Source: Ciona savignyi
Taxonomy: Eukaryota; Chordata; Ascidiacea; Phlebobranchia; Cionidae
NCBI GenBank assembly: GCA_000149265.1
Contig: CH003443.1
Coordinates: 237,073-301,072, forward strand
Direction: 5' to 3'
Length of the DNA: 64,000 nucleotides
Shown here: positions 43,233 through 55,900 of the stretch, piece by piece
Numbering within the stretch: the first letter of the stretch is position 1
Layout of the letters: every line of letters begins with the position of its first letter
Translations under genes and position numbers: made by a program
The notes under the pieces: model-generated
What the model was told of the DNA's origin: nothing
The model's input: only the letters and a program-made list of their open reading frames with translations
Databases searched by the model: none

Positions 43233-46200
43233 TGTTTTCATCATTGGAGCAACTTAATTCTACGGACAAAGATTTTAGCGATTCTGGATTCGTACTTTCA
43301 GAATCGTCCGAAAATCTTCGGAATAATATGTCGGAAATAAACGTCGAGCAAATTGATAAAGTTTCCGAACATTCTATCGATCATCTTCAACTCGGTTCGG
43401 TTTACTCCGGAAACTTTCGGGAATTTTCGGAATCGAATTCTGAAAGTTCCATTTCTTCCGAATATGTAGAATCCGTACCAAACCACGTGACACAGGATGA
43501 CGAACTTCTATTTCTTCGCTTGGAAAATATAAATCCTGAAGCTTTCAAAACTGATGAATCTGGAATTTCATTGAATTCAAAAAGCAATCCTGTCTATGAC
43601 CTCACAAACTTGGACAATCGTGCGTGTTCGTCACAATTCGATTCTCTTCTACTTCACAACAGCGATTGTCACGTATCATCGCGGGAATTGTCACCCAACA
43701 ATCGATTCGGCGATGAAGATTTGGGATGTGATAATGACGTGACAGAGTGCGAACAATACCAACAATGGAAATCCGATTTGCAAATTCCAGAATGGAAGAC
43801 GCAGCAGAGCATTACGAAGTGAGTTCATTAGTTCCTCACGGGGTATGAAAATGTATTGGACTGGGACAAAAAGCATTAGAGGATTCGTTGACTGGATTAC
43901 TACCCCTTTAGTATCGCATAAAATACATATAGAGGAACAATGGCTGGACAACTACACCTCTATATATTCGCATAAAATACATAGATTTGTTTCTTAGAAG
44001 AGCATACTCGGGTTATTACACTTTGTAGATAATCACGATATTTCTCTTTTAAAGCACACCATGTACCAGTAATTGGAGCAATTTAACATATCCACACGAG
44101 TATAAATCACACGTGACAATATTTTCTGCCAAAAAGACTCTTACATTAAGTTGACGTTTTACTTCATTTCGCAAACACCACTTTCTTATCTTCGTTACTC
44201 ATCTCTATTTCCTTACCTCCCAACTTCCTTCCAACTTTTATTCCAACCTTTCTCCAATTCTCCCACCAGCCCACCTGCCCACAGCGAAGCAAGCGGACAA
44301 GGTGAGTTTCGACATTATTTCGAGGAATTAAATATATTCCTCTTTTCCGCTCTCTCTTTTACAAAACCTTACGATGCAATTCGTACAAACCATTCTGCAC
44401 TTTCATTTTACTGTTATTCTAAAGACTATTTTTTAATTAGGAAAATTCACTGTTTTTTATTATGTTTTATTATATTATGTTTTTTTATTATATAATCAAG
44501 AATTATGAAAAACGCATTTTTTAGAGAACTATTCCAGCGTCATCGATTTGACCGACTCCCCACGTGATCAAACTTCCGACCACGTGGTGACGCCTCCGAG
44601 CAACTACAACTTAATACAATTAATGAACGGTTTCGACCAAACTTCGAATTACCATTCGGCACCAACAGACCATCATTTCGTCCCTTTCAACCGACCAATT
44701 GACCACCCAAGTATAAACCATAATAACCTGAATCAACCAGCCGTGGAAAATTACCATTTCCAAAACCAACCATCCACAAACCAACCCTCAAACCACCCCG
44801 TGCACCATCTTAACCAGTTGTTCGATGATGCTGGAACAAACTGGCAACCAAGTGTTGGTTAGTGCGTTCTCTCTTTTATAAAAATACCGTTTACAAAGTA
44901 TTTAATTGGTCGAAAGATAGGATAGGATATTCATGTTTATCCCCGTGAATGGGAAAACCAAGGGGGTTAACACACGGGCAATCATCAGATCACCTCGCGC
45001 CCATCGTCGGGTTACCGGAGCTATTGCAGTGTGTTGTATATGATAGACACGTTTCTTTAATTTGTAGAACCCATTAATCCGCTGGGTTCAGGAAATGTCC
45101 GTAAAGTGCCCAAGGACACAACCGACTAACTAGCGAACAGTTTTGCACCTGCACATTACAAAACAAATGTAGTTTCAGACCGATAAGAACGAAGCTTTAA
45201 TATCGATTTAAAAACATGTTAGAATTAGATTGGAGAAAGTGATTTAACCCGTTTTAAATCGCAAATTCAAATCTTGTAAATTATTTTAGTCGTCAAAATA
45301 CTGTAGGATTGGGACCAACGAGTTTTTATGTCCTGGTTGGTTTATCAAGATCATATGTTTTTTATAGCTTTGTTTGCAAATCACTTTAATTTTTCGTCTC
45401 AATTATATTTAAATGTTCTTTCTGGTCACACCTTTGCTAAAGCCGACTCCCACACAGTAGGCTACTGGTCGCGCTTTACCGCACAATATTCTTCAGGGCT
45501 GTATATCGTATTTATTAATTTTAGGTTTAACAGTATATGTTTTCGCCTAAGTTTGACGGCCGCATCCGCTATTTTAATTTAGTTATATCCATTTTATTTT
45601 AAATGACGACTGTCTGTTTTGATTTAGTTATATATTTTTTATATCAAGTTTTAACGACTGTCTGTTTTGCTTTCTTTTGTTGTTCCAAGATTTGCTTTAT
45701 TTACCATTATTTAAATGAACGAACTAAACTAACAATGTTATCCTCCGACCCAACTGAGCGTATTCATCCAACAGATCGTGGAACTGCTCCCGCCGCCCCT
45801 GTATCAGTAGATTTGGTGAATAATGAACTTTGGAGGAAGTTCCATGAGATTGGAACCGAGATGATCATAACCAAAGCTGGAAGGTAGAACTAGATTACTT
45901 AATAAGATTATCTATTGAAACGTAATTTACAATAACTTCTGAGCTGAAGTTAGCTTGTATTTAATAAAAATTAATTATTTACTTTCGGTATATTTAGACG
46001 TAGCCGTCAAACCTACATATAAATAAAATAAAACATATTTATAAAAAAATTATTACCGTTTTACACTAAGCCTCAAAGAAAAATGTGCTGGCTTCAAGAG
46101 GGGTAGCCTGGAAAGTGTGGACCACAGTGGAAAAAGAAAAGCCCAAATATGAAATTCACTAAAAAGTGTTAACCCCTCCAAATAGTTTAATAGTTGTAAG

Positions 46201-48483
46201 ACTTGAAGACGCTTATCTTTAAAAAAAAGTTTTTGTTAAGGGTTGTGTTGCCTGTTCTTAAAAATAACTGCTGAAGGGATAGATCCTACCACAGTGTTTT
46301 TGTTTAGTGAAGTAAAAGTTATACAATTGAATCTGGATGTAACCCACAATTATACAAAACGCTTTAACACAAAACAACCTTTTCAATGATGAACTAAGTA
46401 GAATATTATCAGCCAACAATAAAACTTGAGTAACTCGGACTATATATTATAGGGAACTTTCAATGGTTCCCTGTGAATCCAGACTCAAGACTTGGAAATA
46501 AACTACATTAAACACAAAATTTAAAATATTTTTAGACGAATGTTTCCTTCGATTAAGTTGAATATGAAGGGGTTGGATCCGGGATGTCTTTACATCATTG
46601 CCATCGATATACTACCAGTGGACAATAATAGATACAGGTGAATTCTGCTCTCCCAAAACGCTTGCCCTTACATATATACTGTATATACGCTGCTCATATA
46701 TGGGATTGTGATAATATCGCACAGGGTTGATGGATCGAAACTCCGCCTTCCCTCTTTTCCAAATAAAAACACGTCCAAGACATACTGGACAAAACAGTAA
46801 GCTCCGATCGTCCAATCGTGCAAAGGAAAATAAATCCCATTAACACAATTCGGCGTATGGTACTCGTGTTGTTATCAATGTGACAACCTATGTTTTTTAT
46901 ACGTGTAGCCGAATGGTTAACGCGACCGATACATATACCAACTTCCATACAAAAACGTTCCTAGTGAGGAACCCATCATGGTTTCGAAACTTGGCTCGGT
47001 TAAAAAAGGTCATTTATCCGTCTCTTGTGGGGATAATTATGATTATCCCGTACAGTCCATTACTAACCCCCACTTTGCCAGGTACGTCTACCACAGCTCT
47101 CAATGGATGGCTGCGGGTACTACGGAGTCGTGCACCCCACCCCGAACCTACGTGCATCCTGATTCGCCAGCCACTGGTGACGTGTGGATGAAACAGCCAA
47201 TCACATTTGACAAACTAAAGCTGACAAATAACGAACAGAATAAGAAGGGTCACGTGAGTTAAAATTGATGCGTGTTGTTTATATCAATGCGTCAGTGGGT
47301 AGCTTGAAACACCAAACATAATTTCAGTTGATTCTTCACTCCATGCACAAATACCAACCACGTATCCATCTCATATCGTGTGGGAAGTGCACGAAATATG
47401 ACGTCAACAATTACGTACCTACCATTGGAAGAATTGATGACGTCATCAGAGATGATGTCATAACATTTGTATTTCCGGAGTGTGCATTTACAACAGTGAC
47501 AGCATACCAAAACCAACAAATCACAAGACTGAAAATTGATAGAAACCCTTTTGCTAAAGGTAAATGTGCTGTATTTTAGGATATACATAATATGATATTT
47601 ATGCTTGTGAATGGAAAAACCTAGAGGGTTATCACACGGTTAATCGTCAAATTACCTTGTGCCCACCGTCGGGTGACTAGAGCTTGTGCAGTGCGTTGTG
47701 TTTAATTAAGTGTTCATTTAATTTGATGGAACCCATATTCTACTAAATTTAGACAATATCCGTTAAGTGCCTTGCGGCTATAGTGATCAGTTCGAAAACT
47801 GCAACCCTTCGTTTAAAAGGCTACGTACTAAACCACCGAGCTAATCGACTGGAAATGACGTGCTCGAGATTATCAACATTATTACAAATCAATCAGCAAA
47901 ATATATTCAGGTTTCAGGGACAACAATAAGTCTTGGAAACCCAGGGAAAGTCCTGAGAAACCGACACAAACTAAACGCCAATTGAAGCCAAAAGAAACAT
48001 ATCTCGCTTATCATGAAGAACCGACCGCCAAACGTACCAAATTATCGCTGTACCAACTATACCAAGATAAGGTAATCTATTTTGACCGTTGAACCACAAA
48101 AAGAAATTGATCTTACCTTGCAGAGTGTCGGGTACAACGGCTCGGGTAGAATCTGCATCATAAACACCGACAACACAAGCAATTGTGACGAAGACAAGTA
48201 CGTCAGCAGCGATTCGTTTAAATTGACGAGGCCAACAGAATCATCTATTGACATTGGCATGACATCACAAGTATTCGCACCGACGGACACGTATAACGTA
48301 CAGTGTATCGGAGAAAACTCATTCCATTCTGAGAATCCGATTCTTGGAGATTATGAACTTGGCCTCAATTGCAACGAAGGAAACAGGGACGTTGCTAAGT
48401 CGGGTGATGAATGTTACGTCATTCCTACGTCACACTCGGAAAGTGGAGCTGACGACCATGTCACCAACAACTTTATTATTTGA
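43232..48483 (+). CDS. T-box transcription factor, Tbx15/18/22 type
   Basis: Nine exons, all in phase, about 679 residues: 43232-43818, 44285-44301 (17 bases), 44525-44857, 45808-45883, 46536-46637, 47082-47253, 47328-47559, 47911-48071 and 48124-48483. T-box factors bind TCACACCT-type DNA in the nucleus; Tbx15/18/22 members act in mesoderm patterning. The domain starts at [16 protein letters not shown] (exon 4) and includes [84 protein letters not shown] and [20 protein letters not shown], closing with FRDNNKSW. The YHSSQWM and [16 protein letters not shown] blocks favour Tbx15/18/22 over Tbx20, Tbx1 or Tbx2/3. The long acidic, serine- and asparagine-rich N-terminus has no recognised motif. 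I chose the ATG at 43232; the frame upstream has only a GTG. The last intron is 52 bases. Confidence 0.9.
44918..45152 (-). mobile_element. SINE family A, well preserved
   Basis: In T-box intron 3. GGATAGGATATTCATG tail, with the body nearly identical to the family average, suggesting a young copy. Head truncated at CTAGCGAACAG. Confidence 0.85.
45420..46140. repeat. Family D repeats flanking T-box exon 4
   Basis: 45420-45560 carries GCGCTTTACCGCAC and CTTCAGGGCTGTAT (reverse orientation) and 46030-46140 carries TTTTACACTAAGCCTC and CCACAGTGGAAAAAG (+). The two copies face each other across exon 4 (45808-45883). Confidence 0.45.
46905..47012 (+). mobile_element. SINE family B copy
   Basis: GTGTAGCCGAATGGTTAACG, ACATATACCAACTTCC and GGTTTCGAAACTTGGC. 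It lies 70 bases before T-box exon 6; a B box very close to consensus is kept. Confidence 0.7.
47580..47853 (-). mobile_element. SINE family A, full-length with head
   Basis: In T-box intron 7. ATATTTATGCTTGTGAATGG tail to CACCGAGCTAATCGACTGG head. The TTGGGCAAGG block is partly lost. Confidence 0.75.
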
Positions 48484-48628
48484 TTTATTGATTATTCCAA
48501 TTGACACTTTCATATTTGCCGTTCGTAGATTTTATCAGTAGTAAAACTCTTAACAACCTTGTCCTTGATTGGGAATTTGGAAACAAAAACCTACAGCCTA
48601 TTATGTTATTTGATGAATCTTGTGCTGT

Positions 48629-48862
48629 TAGGATATAAGATAAAATATTTTCACGTTTATCTTCGTAAATGTGAAAACACAACGGGCATTTAACACACGG
48701 GTAATCTCTCATTACCTTGCGTCCACAACAGAGTTACCGGGCTATTGTTGTGTGTTAAGATTTAGACATTTTTTTTAATTTGGAAGATGCCATCATTCCA
48801 CTGGGTTCACTCTATCTCCGCTAAGTGCCTTGCCCAAGGACACAACCGACTACCTAGTCGAA
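48629..48862 (-). mobile_element. SINE family A, diverged
   Basis: Just past the T-box stop codon. TTTCACGTTTATCTTCG to GGACACAACCGACTACC. Confidence 0.7.
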
Positions 48863-49186
48863 AAAAATTGTTGTCTTAAATACACTATTGGTCAATAAGC
48901 GGTTAAAACTATTGACTAAAACCTGGTTAAAACCATTTTTGCCGATCAGAGTCAAACCGCAGACACTTGTTCAAAAAGCTGACAATGTTATGTTTGTAGC
49001 TAAAATGTTTCTATTTACCAGGTCAAAATATGTCGGCGTAGCGCTAGAAAGCTCTTGTTTTACCAAGATCACGGGTGACGTTTCACTTTGTGCCAATAAT
49101 CTACAACTGATTAATTATTTTATTTCATAATTAAGTGATATGATGGCCATTTGCCCTGCGTGCTTGTCACTATTAGCTAAGCGTCT

Positions 49187-49392
49187 GACCGATTAGTCTA
49201 GCGGTTAAGTGCGTCGCCTTTCAATCGAAAGGTTGTAGGTACAAAACTGGTCGCTAGCTAGTCGGTTGTGTCCTTGGGTAAGGCACTTTACGGACATTGC
49301 CTGAATCCAGCGGATTAATAAGTTCTACCCCTTGGTTTTCACATTCACGGGTTTACACATAAATATCCTATCCTATCCTAACCTATCCTAAC
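49187..49392 (+). mobile_element. SINE family A with intact head and internal deletion
   Basis: The head GACCGATTAGTCTAGCGG contains a perfect A box (TAGTCTAGCGG). The body jumps from AATAAGTTCTACC to CCTTGGTTTTC, deleting the central block, and ends in ATCCTATCCTATCC repeats. Confidence 0.85.
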
Positions 49393-50118
49393 AACTTATT
49401 AATATTATTAGTCGGTTTTGGTCTATGGGACGCTGTCCCCTAATATAATTGTATACCTTATGCTTAAAACTGGCAATGTTCCAGATTCTATTACTAGTTA
49501 TGCTACTGGCTTAATCATAATGTGGTGATAAGCGTTAACGTAATTTGTGCTTCCTTTATGACGACATGGAATTATGACGACATGCAGTACTTTATTGTCT
49601 TATTGCAGAGTTTTAAGTTAATGTGCCTAGGAATTATAACCATACTAGTATCGAAGAGAAAATGTTATAAGTATTGTGGTTTTACGTAGTAAAGCATATG
49701 GTTTATAGTTGGACGGGCAGGTGGTTAAATATTTATATCCAGTATAATCGAATATTGGTATATTAACTCGCTGTGTGAGCAGTTTTAGTTACAAGAGATG
49801 TGTGGGTGCAACTCAATAATTCTCGTGGTGGTCGCTACTTTGAAATGTGCTAAGGTGTCTTTTCGATTCTGAAAACAAACATTCGAATATTTATTATTGT
49901 TTACTAATATTCTGAATTAGTTTACGTTGCTTTTTAAAATATTTTAGGTTTAGTTTCACGTTTTAACATTGTCTGCTGTGACAGTCGTGTTGCCGATAAA
50001 TAATCCTTTTAAAGTTTAACTAACACTGAAACAGCAAGACAATTTATTACCTTGTGTAACAGAATATGCATTTTTCAACCAGCTACCAAGCCGGTTGGCT
50101 TTGCATGGTAGATATAGG

Positions 50119-50293
50119 CAGTGATGGGATTAAAGAGGTTCGCATGGGTTCAGTCAAAACCGTTCTTGTAAAGTCAGGATAATAAAGATCCGACTTTTGC
50201 TTTTTTAAAGACATTAGACCTTTTAGCGAACCTGTTGTTAGTAAGTACGGTACAAAAGAGAACCTGTTCTTATAATTTTGAATCCCATCACTG
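50119..50293. mobile_element. hAT-like element, CAGTGATGGGATT family
   Basis: Ends CAGTGATGGGATTAAAG and TTTGAATCCCATCACTG. It also shares AGGTTCGCATGGGTTC with the copy at 51674-51836. Flanks are similar (TAGATATAGG, TAGGTATAGG) but offset, so the exact duplication is unclear. Confidence 0.7.
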
Positions 50294-50351
50294 TAGGTAT
50301 AGGGAAGTTGTTAGGTCAAAATCAGACGCTCTAATTTAATTGAGTCTATGG

Positions 50352-50568
50352 CAGTGGTTCTAAAACTTGTTGGAGGTACCGAACCCCGCAAGTTTTATGC
50401 GGGCATTCACCGAACCCTTCGTTGAAGTTCAAATAATACCTGTTAAAAAACTTGAGCCTAAAGTGAACTGTGCATCTGTTGCACATAAGATTTTATTACT
50501 CCGCCGAACCCCTAATACTGACTCATCGAACCCCTGGGGTTCGATCGAACCCAGTTTAAGAATCACTG
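50352..50568. mobile_element. hAT-like element
   Basis: Ends CAGTGGTTCTAAAACTTG and AGTTTAAGAATCACTG, with perfect 8-base duplication GTCTATGG. Interior carries CCGAACCCC words near both ends. Only about 50 bases from the element at 50119-50293. Confidence 0.88.
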
Positions 50569-51424
50569 GTCTATGGCATTTAGCGGCTATTGTTTAATGC
50601 AGTAGTGTAGATTAAACAAAATTACAACTATTTCCTTAACATATACGACCACCTAAAATGATTCAGCTCCATTGTTAGAAAATAATGACGTGCCTAAGAT
50701 AAACATAAACAATGATTATGTTACCCATGCTTGTTTCTGCAAGCAATAGGACAGACAGGAAATAAAAAAGAGTAAAACGACAACGACATTACGCGTCAAA
50801 CGAATTAGTGGATGCTCTGATTACAGTATAGGTCACGTGATAACGAACATTTCTTATCATTGTACCGACATACCGGGTACACACAGAACATTATGCTGTA
50901 ATCTAAACCACTGCACAGATATCTGCAAATAAAATATGTTTGAGCTTCGCCAGATATTTAAAATGTTTAAATAAACAACCAAAATAAAGAGTAGATTTTA
51001 AGCCCGGCCAACCTAAATTATGCTAACTTTAACTAAACATAACGTCGGAGCCATTCCCGGTATAATATGCGTTGAATCTGATGGTAAATGCGGTCAAACA
51101 GTTCGGAACAGTGTAAATGTGATTCAGGGAAATTCTTGTACGTAATAGAACACATTACGAAAAATGACCATTTTGTAAAATGAAATAAAACTTTTCTTTT
51201 AAAGTGTAGTGAGAACAAGCGTAATTGTTTCCAATTTTGCTTCCGACTACGAATTAGAAGGGAAGTGAGTAACTGGTAAAAAGGAAGCATATATTCAGTG
51301 AACATGTTGTTCACAAATCTTGTGGTAAACACGTAATTTGGTGTCTGTAACGAGGTTAACCAAATGAGTAATGTGGTTCAGCGTTAAGAAAGTAGTAGCC
51401 AGTGTTTAGTATACTTTATTAATA

Positions 51425-51615
51425 TCTCTCGTATTTACAATTAGTATAGTTTGTGATTGTTGTTCTGAACAGCCTCGTGGTCACGGTCATTTACACAGGT
51501 GAGCTCCATTTGGGATATGATTTTCATGTTTATCCCCTTGAATTGGAACACTGTGGGGGTACCGTAGCTATTGCAATGCGTCGTGTAAGATTGACACGTT
51601 CATTTAATTTGGTAG
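51425..51615 (+). pseudogene. Relic duplicate of the GPCR TM1 exon
   Basis: GATTGTTGTTCTGAACAGCC and GTGGTCACGGTCATTTACAC match GPCR exon 2 (53457-53515) and the donor CAG/GTGAG is kept. The match continues into the intron and through the same reverse SINE (GGAACACTGTGGGGGTACC), to about 53630. Upstream codons contain an in-frame stop and no acceptor is obvious, so this is a dead partial copy of about 190 bases. Confidence 0.75.
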
Positions 51616-51870
51616 AATCGAGGATAGCATATTTATGTTTACCCCGTGAATGAAAAGACTAAGGGGTTAACACCAGTGATGGGATTAAAAATTTTAAGAA
51701 CAGGTTCTATTTTGTATCGTACTTACTAACAACAGGTTCCCTAAAAGCTCATTATGTCTGTAAAAAAAGCAAGAATCGGATCGGTGATTATCCCGATCCG
51801 ACCGAACCCATGCGAACCTCTTGAATCCCATCATTGGTTATCACACGAGTAAATTGTTAATATCTCTCGT
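51616..51870 (-). mobile_element. SINE family A tail split by a hAT element
   Basis: GAATGAAAAGACTAAGGGG then, after the insertion, TTATCACACGAGTAAATTG, equivalent to the family TTAACACACGGGCAATCG. The TATCTCTCGTATTTA word also occurs at 51422. Confidence 0.65.
51674..51836. mobile_element. hAT-like element nested in a SINE
   Basis: Ends CAGTGATGGGATT and AATCCCATCATTG. Flanks GTTAACAC and GTTATCAC are the 8-base duplication of SINE sequence. Interior holds the inverted words GGATCGG and CCGATCC. Confidence 0.8.
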
Positions 51871-52924
51871 ATTTAGTCATTCCAGTAGTTCCCGACCAGA
51901 GTGTTGCTTGAATTACTTAAAAATGGCACAAAATGTTGCAACACTTTGGCTCGAAATGACAAATGAAGGAGAAAATAATGGGTTCAAAACTTAGCTAGGG
52001 AAAAAACGTAAACAGTTTATCGTTCCGTATTTACTTATTTTTTTACGCTTGGAGTGCTTTGTGCAACTGGCCAATGTATAACGAGTAAGAAATACCATTA
52101 CCAAGGGAACAATACCGCTTTAATTGGCATACACCAAGTCCTAGGAAGGCGTGGAATTGTTGTTTTCACCAATTCGCGATTTCTTCATGACTTTGCTTAT
52201 CGTTAATAAAAGTGCATGTGTATATACACAAGCAAACCGCATTGTTAGGTGGGTTGAGCCCAACGTAGATTGCTGCGAACTACAAGAGGATAACGCTGGT
52301 TTACAACGGTTATGAACGGAATAGCGGTATCCAATATACTTAACCCATATTCTCCACACCGTCAATAAACCACAGAATTTTAACGTTTTTGCCTTCCCAT
52401 TCAACCTCAAATGGACCGGCTGGAACGTACCTTTGGTTTCCTGTGTTATGGAAGCTGGGAAATGACAGTTGCATAGGATATGATATCGGGTTACAACAAA
52501 ATTAATGCTTTTCTGCTCATGACGATAATTTAGTTAAATTAGGCGATCATTGAATTAAAACTAAATGTCGAATTTCCATTGATCGCAAGTTCAGCCGCGC
52601 ACATAGCGACATAACAACAATCGGTCTTTTGTTCAGAATGCAAGAAACAGGATACAGACGAAACGCTTTATTCGGAAACTCAAAGGACGTACTGCATATG
52701 TAATAATAACAAGTGTGGTTAAGCAGCATCACCGTACGCCAGCTATTGTAACTGAGTTTAGGTAACTGGTGTACGAAATGACGGCTCAGTAGATTGGACG
52801 TGTATCTCCCAAAAACCCAACCAGATAAAGTCCCATGAAAATTATTTATCTGTCTACAGGTTAGAAATTGTACCATATAAATGCATTTATTACATTAAGT
52901 TGTTGTTTTGTACCGAGGATTAAG

Positions 52925-55900
52925 ATGAACCCAACAGGCGTTCGGAATATACCAGTTGAAAATGTATTTACCACCCGTAAGTTGTCTTTTTTGTTTTGAT
53001 ACTTTGCTGCGCTCTGAGAAACCTTGTGTTTGCGAAACATTTTGCAGTTTGTAATATGTGTTCTTATTTTCTATGTGCGACTACATGTTGTGTCCAGGTG
53101 TAAAACACTGTACTTACAGTCGAAAAATGCACTGCGTCATCCTTGTTAAAAATCGCACAAACTTTCAACTTTTACTTAAAAGCTTTGTATGAAAAGAACT
53201 ATGACATGTTGTATACCACAGTACACCCTATTATAGTTGTAAACACTTTTAAAATTTTGATACACCCATAGGTTTACCGTACAAACGATTAAAAAGCATT
53301 GGATTACAGTACGACTAAATTTATTCAGATGTGATCTTTAATGCAATATTTCTATTATTGATTAGAATCTACACCTAATGTCACGTCACAACCAGCACCG
53401 ACAAACGGAACTTGCTTCAATTTCGACAACAGCGCTGCGTCTATTGCGTCACAATTAATATTTGCGCTTGTGATTGTTGTTCTGAATAGCATCGTGGTTA
53501 CGGTCATTTACACAGGTGAGTTCCATTTGGGATATGATATTCATGTTTACCCCTGTGAATTGGAACACAGTCGGGGTACCGAAGCTATTGCAATACGTTG
53601 TGTATGATTTACACGTTACTTCAATGTGGTAGAATCCAGTAATCCACTGAGTACAGGGAATGGTCAGTATAAGCCTTGTCGTAGGACACAGCCGACTAGG
53701 ATTGGATAGGATATTCATGTTTATTCCCGTGAATGCGAAAACCAAGGGGGTTAACACAGGAGTAATCGTCAGATCACCTCACGCCCACCGTCGGGTTTAG
53801 CTATCACTGTGCTGTGTATGATTGAGATGTTCCTTGAAATAAGTAGAACCCATTATTTCACTAAGTTTGGGCAATGTCCGTTACGTGTCTTGCCCAAGCC
53901 ACCAAGCCAATCAGTCGGACAAATTATTTGAATATAAATCTCACTTCCTTGGCAGTTAATCCGAACCAAATTATATTTTTACTACATGCAAGAGGTGGTT
54001 TGTAGATATGCTGAGCTGGCATCGAAGAATCGTGTGAAACGTTCCGCCATAAACTACAATCGGTGACTTTACTCCGCCTCAAACCCGGTGTCGACTTACA
54101 ATCCCAACCCGCATAAATATTTATTTTAATTGATCAAAAAAACAAGCTAATATGTTTATATTTTTGACCCACACAACTAATTCGGGTAATGGTTGATTTC
54201 TTACTCAACAGGACCGAAGAAAACTTACAGAAAACCAGCGTTCGTGTTCATTGGTAGTCTGGCCACCACCGACATGATATTAGCTGTCACTTTGCTGATG
54301 TACACTGCATTAGCAGCCGGCAACTACCAGCTGCCAGCAGACACCTGGGTGGTGCTAACAGCGACCACTAGTGTTTGCTTCAACGCTTCAGTGAACTTCC
54401 TATTGGTCGTCGCGCTTGACAGACTACTTTTTATTGGCTACAATCGAAGGTTGGCGCCATTTTATTTTGGTAGTTCGCCCCGAACAAAAAATATGCTAAA
54501 TGTACAGTCGTGTGGCCGAATGGTTAACTCGACCGATACAATACAGACTTACATACAAAAAAATTAGAAACTAGCCCGTCCTGGATTCGAAACTAAAGCC
54601 GGTTAAATTTATTAACAAAATGTGCTAAATTGAACAAATATAAATGAAACAGGATCATTAAATGGCTGTGGCATCTTATATATAATGACAACATTTGGTT
54701 TTAAATGTAGTAAACAAAGTATTAACAAATAATCCATTTTAAGCGGTAAAGGTTAAATCCGGCAATATATGAAACACGTATGTCTCACTCGACTTTTCAA
54801 AAACTTGCCATAAAGCAAATGATTAATTCGGCCATCAATCAAGGCTCACAGCTCGACTAAAGGCTAATTACTCTTGGGCCAATTTGCAGAAAAAATTTGG
54901 CGATTTCTGCAAAACAGTTGCAATGTGATTTTATAATGTTTAGTTCAAATTAGTTTAAATATTACCGTTCCTCTTAAACACAAGGAACTGCACTACACAA
55001 ACCCATTTTAATTCCTGTGCTGGTTTGCATTTTCCTGTTATAATCAGAGCAACAAGGAACTCCGCCGCTATTGCACAACGCAAACCCATTTAACTTTTGT
55101 GATGTTATTTTCCAATCAGAGCATGAATTTTCTAATTATTTTAGCTCTGCTTAAACAGCAATTTAAATAAGTTCAATGGCCACATATATAAGAGTGTGCT
55201 TTGATATTACACCACCCGTTCCTTAGCGCATATCATATAAAGCGAATTTATATTGCAGATACCGGAAAATAATGACGAAACGCAAAGTGGTAGTGCTCAT
55301 CGTACTCTGCTGGTTGGTCGCCCTCGTGCCGGTTATACCTCTGTTAGCCGCCAAAACGGGCTCGTGCGCAAAGTATTGTTTGTGCCAGTACAATCAACGA
55401 TTGGTGTGTGCTAACCCAGTGTGTTCAAGAGTTGTTAAAGGTAAATATTTATTAAAATCAATTTGCTGCTCGTGTAGAGTTGTTTTTTTTACACAAATTG
55501 GATCGGTCACTTGTTGTCGCTTCCGATACTGGAACATAATAAGCAAGTTGACTCATGATACACGTGAATAAATATATTCTCGCTTTAATGATTTTTGTGC
55601 AACTTAAATAAACAACGTAACTTTGTACACATCAATGTAGCCTATATGTTGCATGTAAACGCGATTTATACCAATGTTGCAATCCTTTTGTATTAACCGG
55701 CACGGTTTAACTAATAATATATGATACCCTATTTATATTACAGGACTTACAAAGCAGTTCCTGTTCGGATTGTTCTTCTATTTCTTGGTAATGTTGGTTT
55801 CCATCGGCGGCATCTACTTTGTTTTGTTTTCGAAGGTATTTAATAAAACTAATTATCTGTATCATCGGAAATTATGCGTCGATCTTTGTTTAGGCTTCAC

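Larger units (their letters stand above)
48484..52924. other. Intergenic stretch between T-box and GPCR genes
   Basis: No intact gene recognised over 4.4 kb. It holds SINEs (48629-48862 and 49187-49392), three hAT-like elements and a relic GPCR exon. The stretch 51840-52920 is plain sequence with no repeat or motif that I recognise. Confidence 0.5.

Noticed and set aside
46880-47191. A long T-box exon starting upstream of 47082
   Set aside because: The upstream part is SINE B sequence. The acceptor at 47080-47081 gives the exact phase and the NNRYRYVYHSS join.
52141-52876. - strand frames at 52141-52410 and 52547-52876
   Set aside because: No domain, no splice continuity and no conserved motif. 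Probably chance frames.
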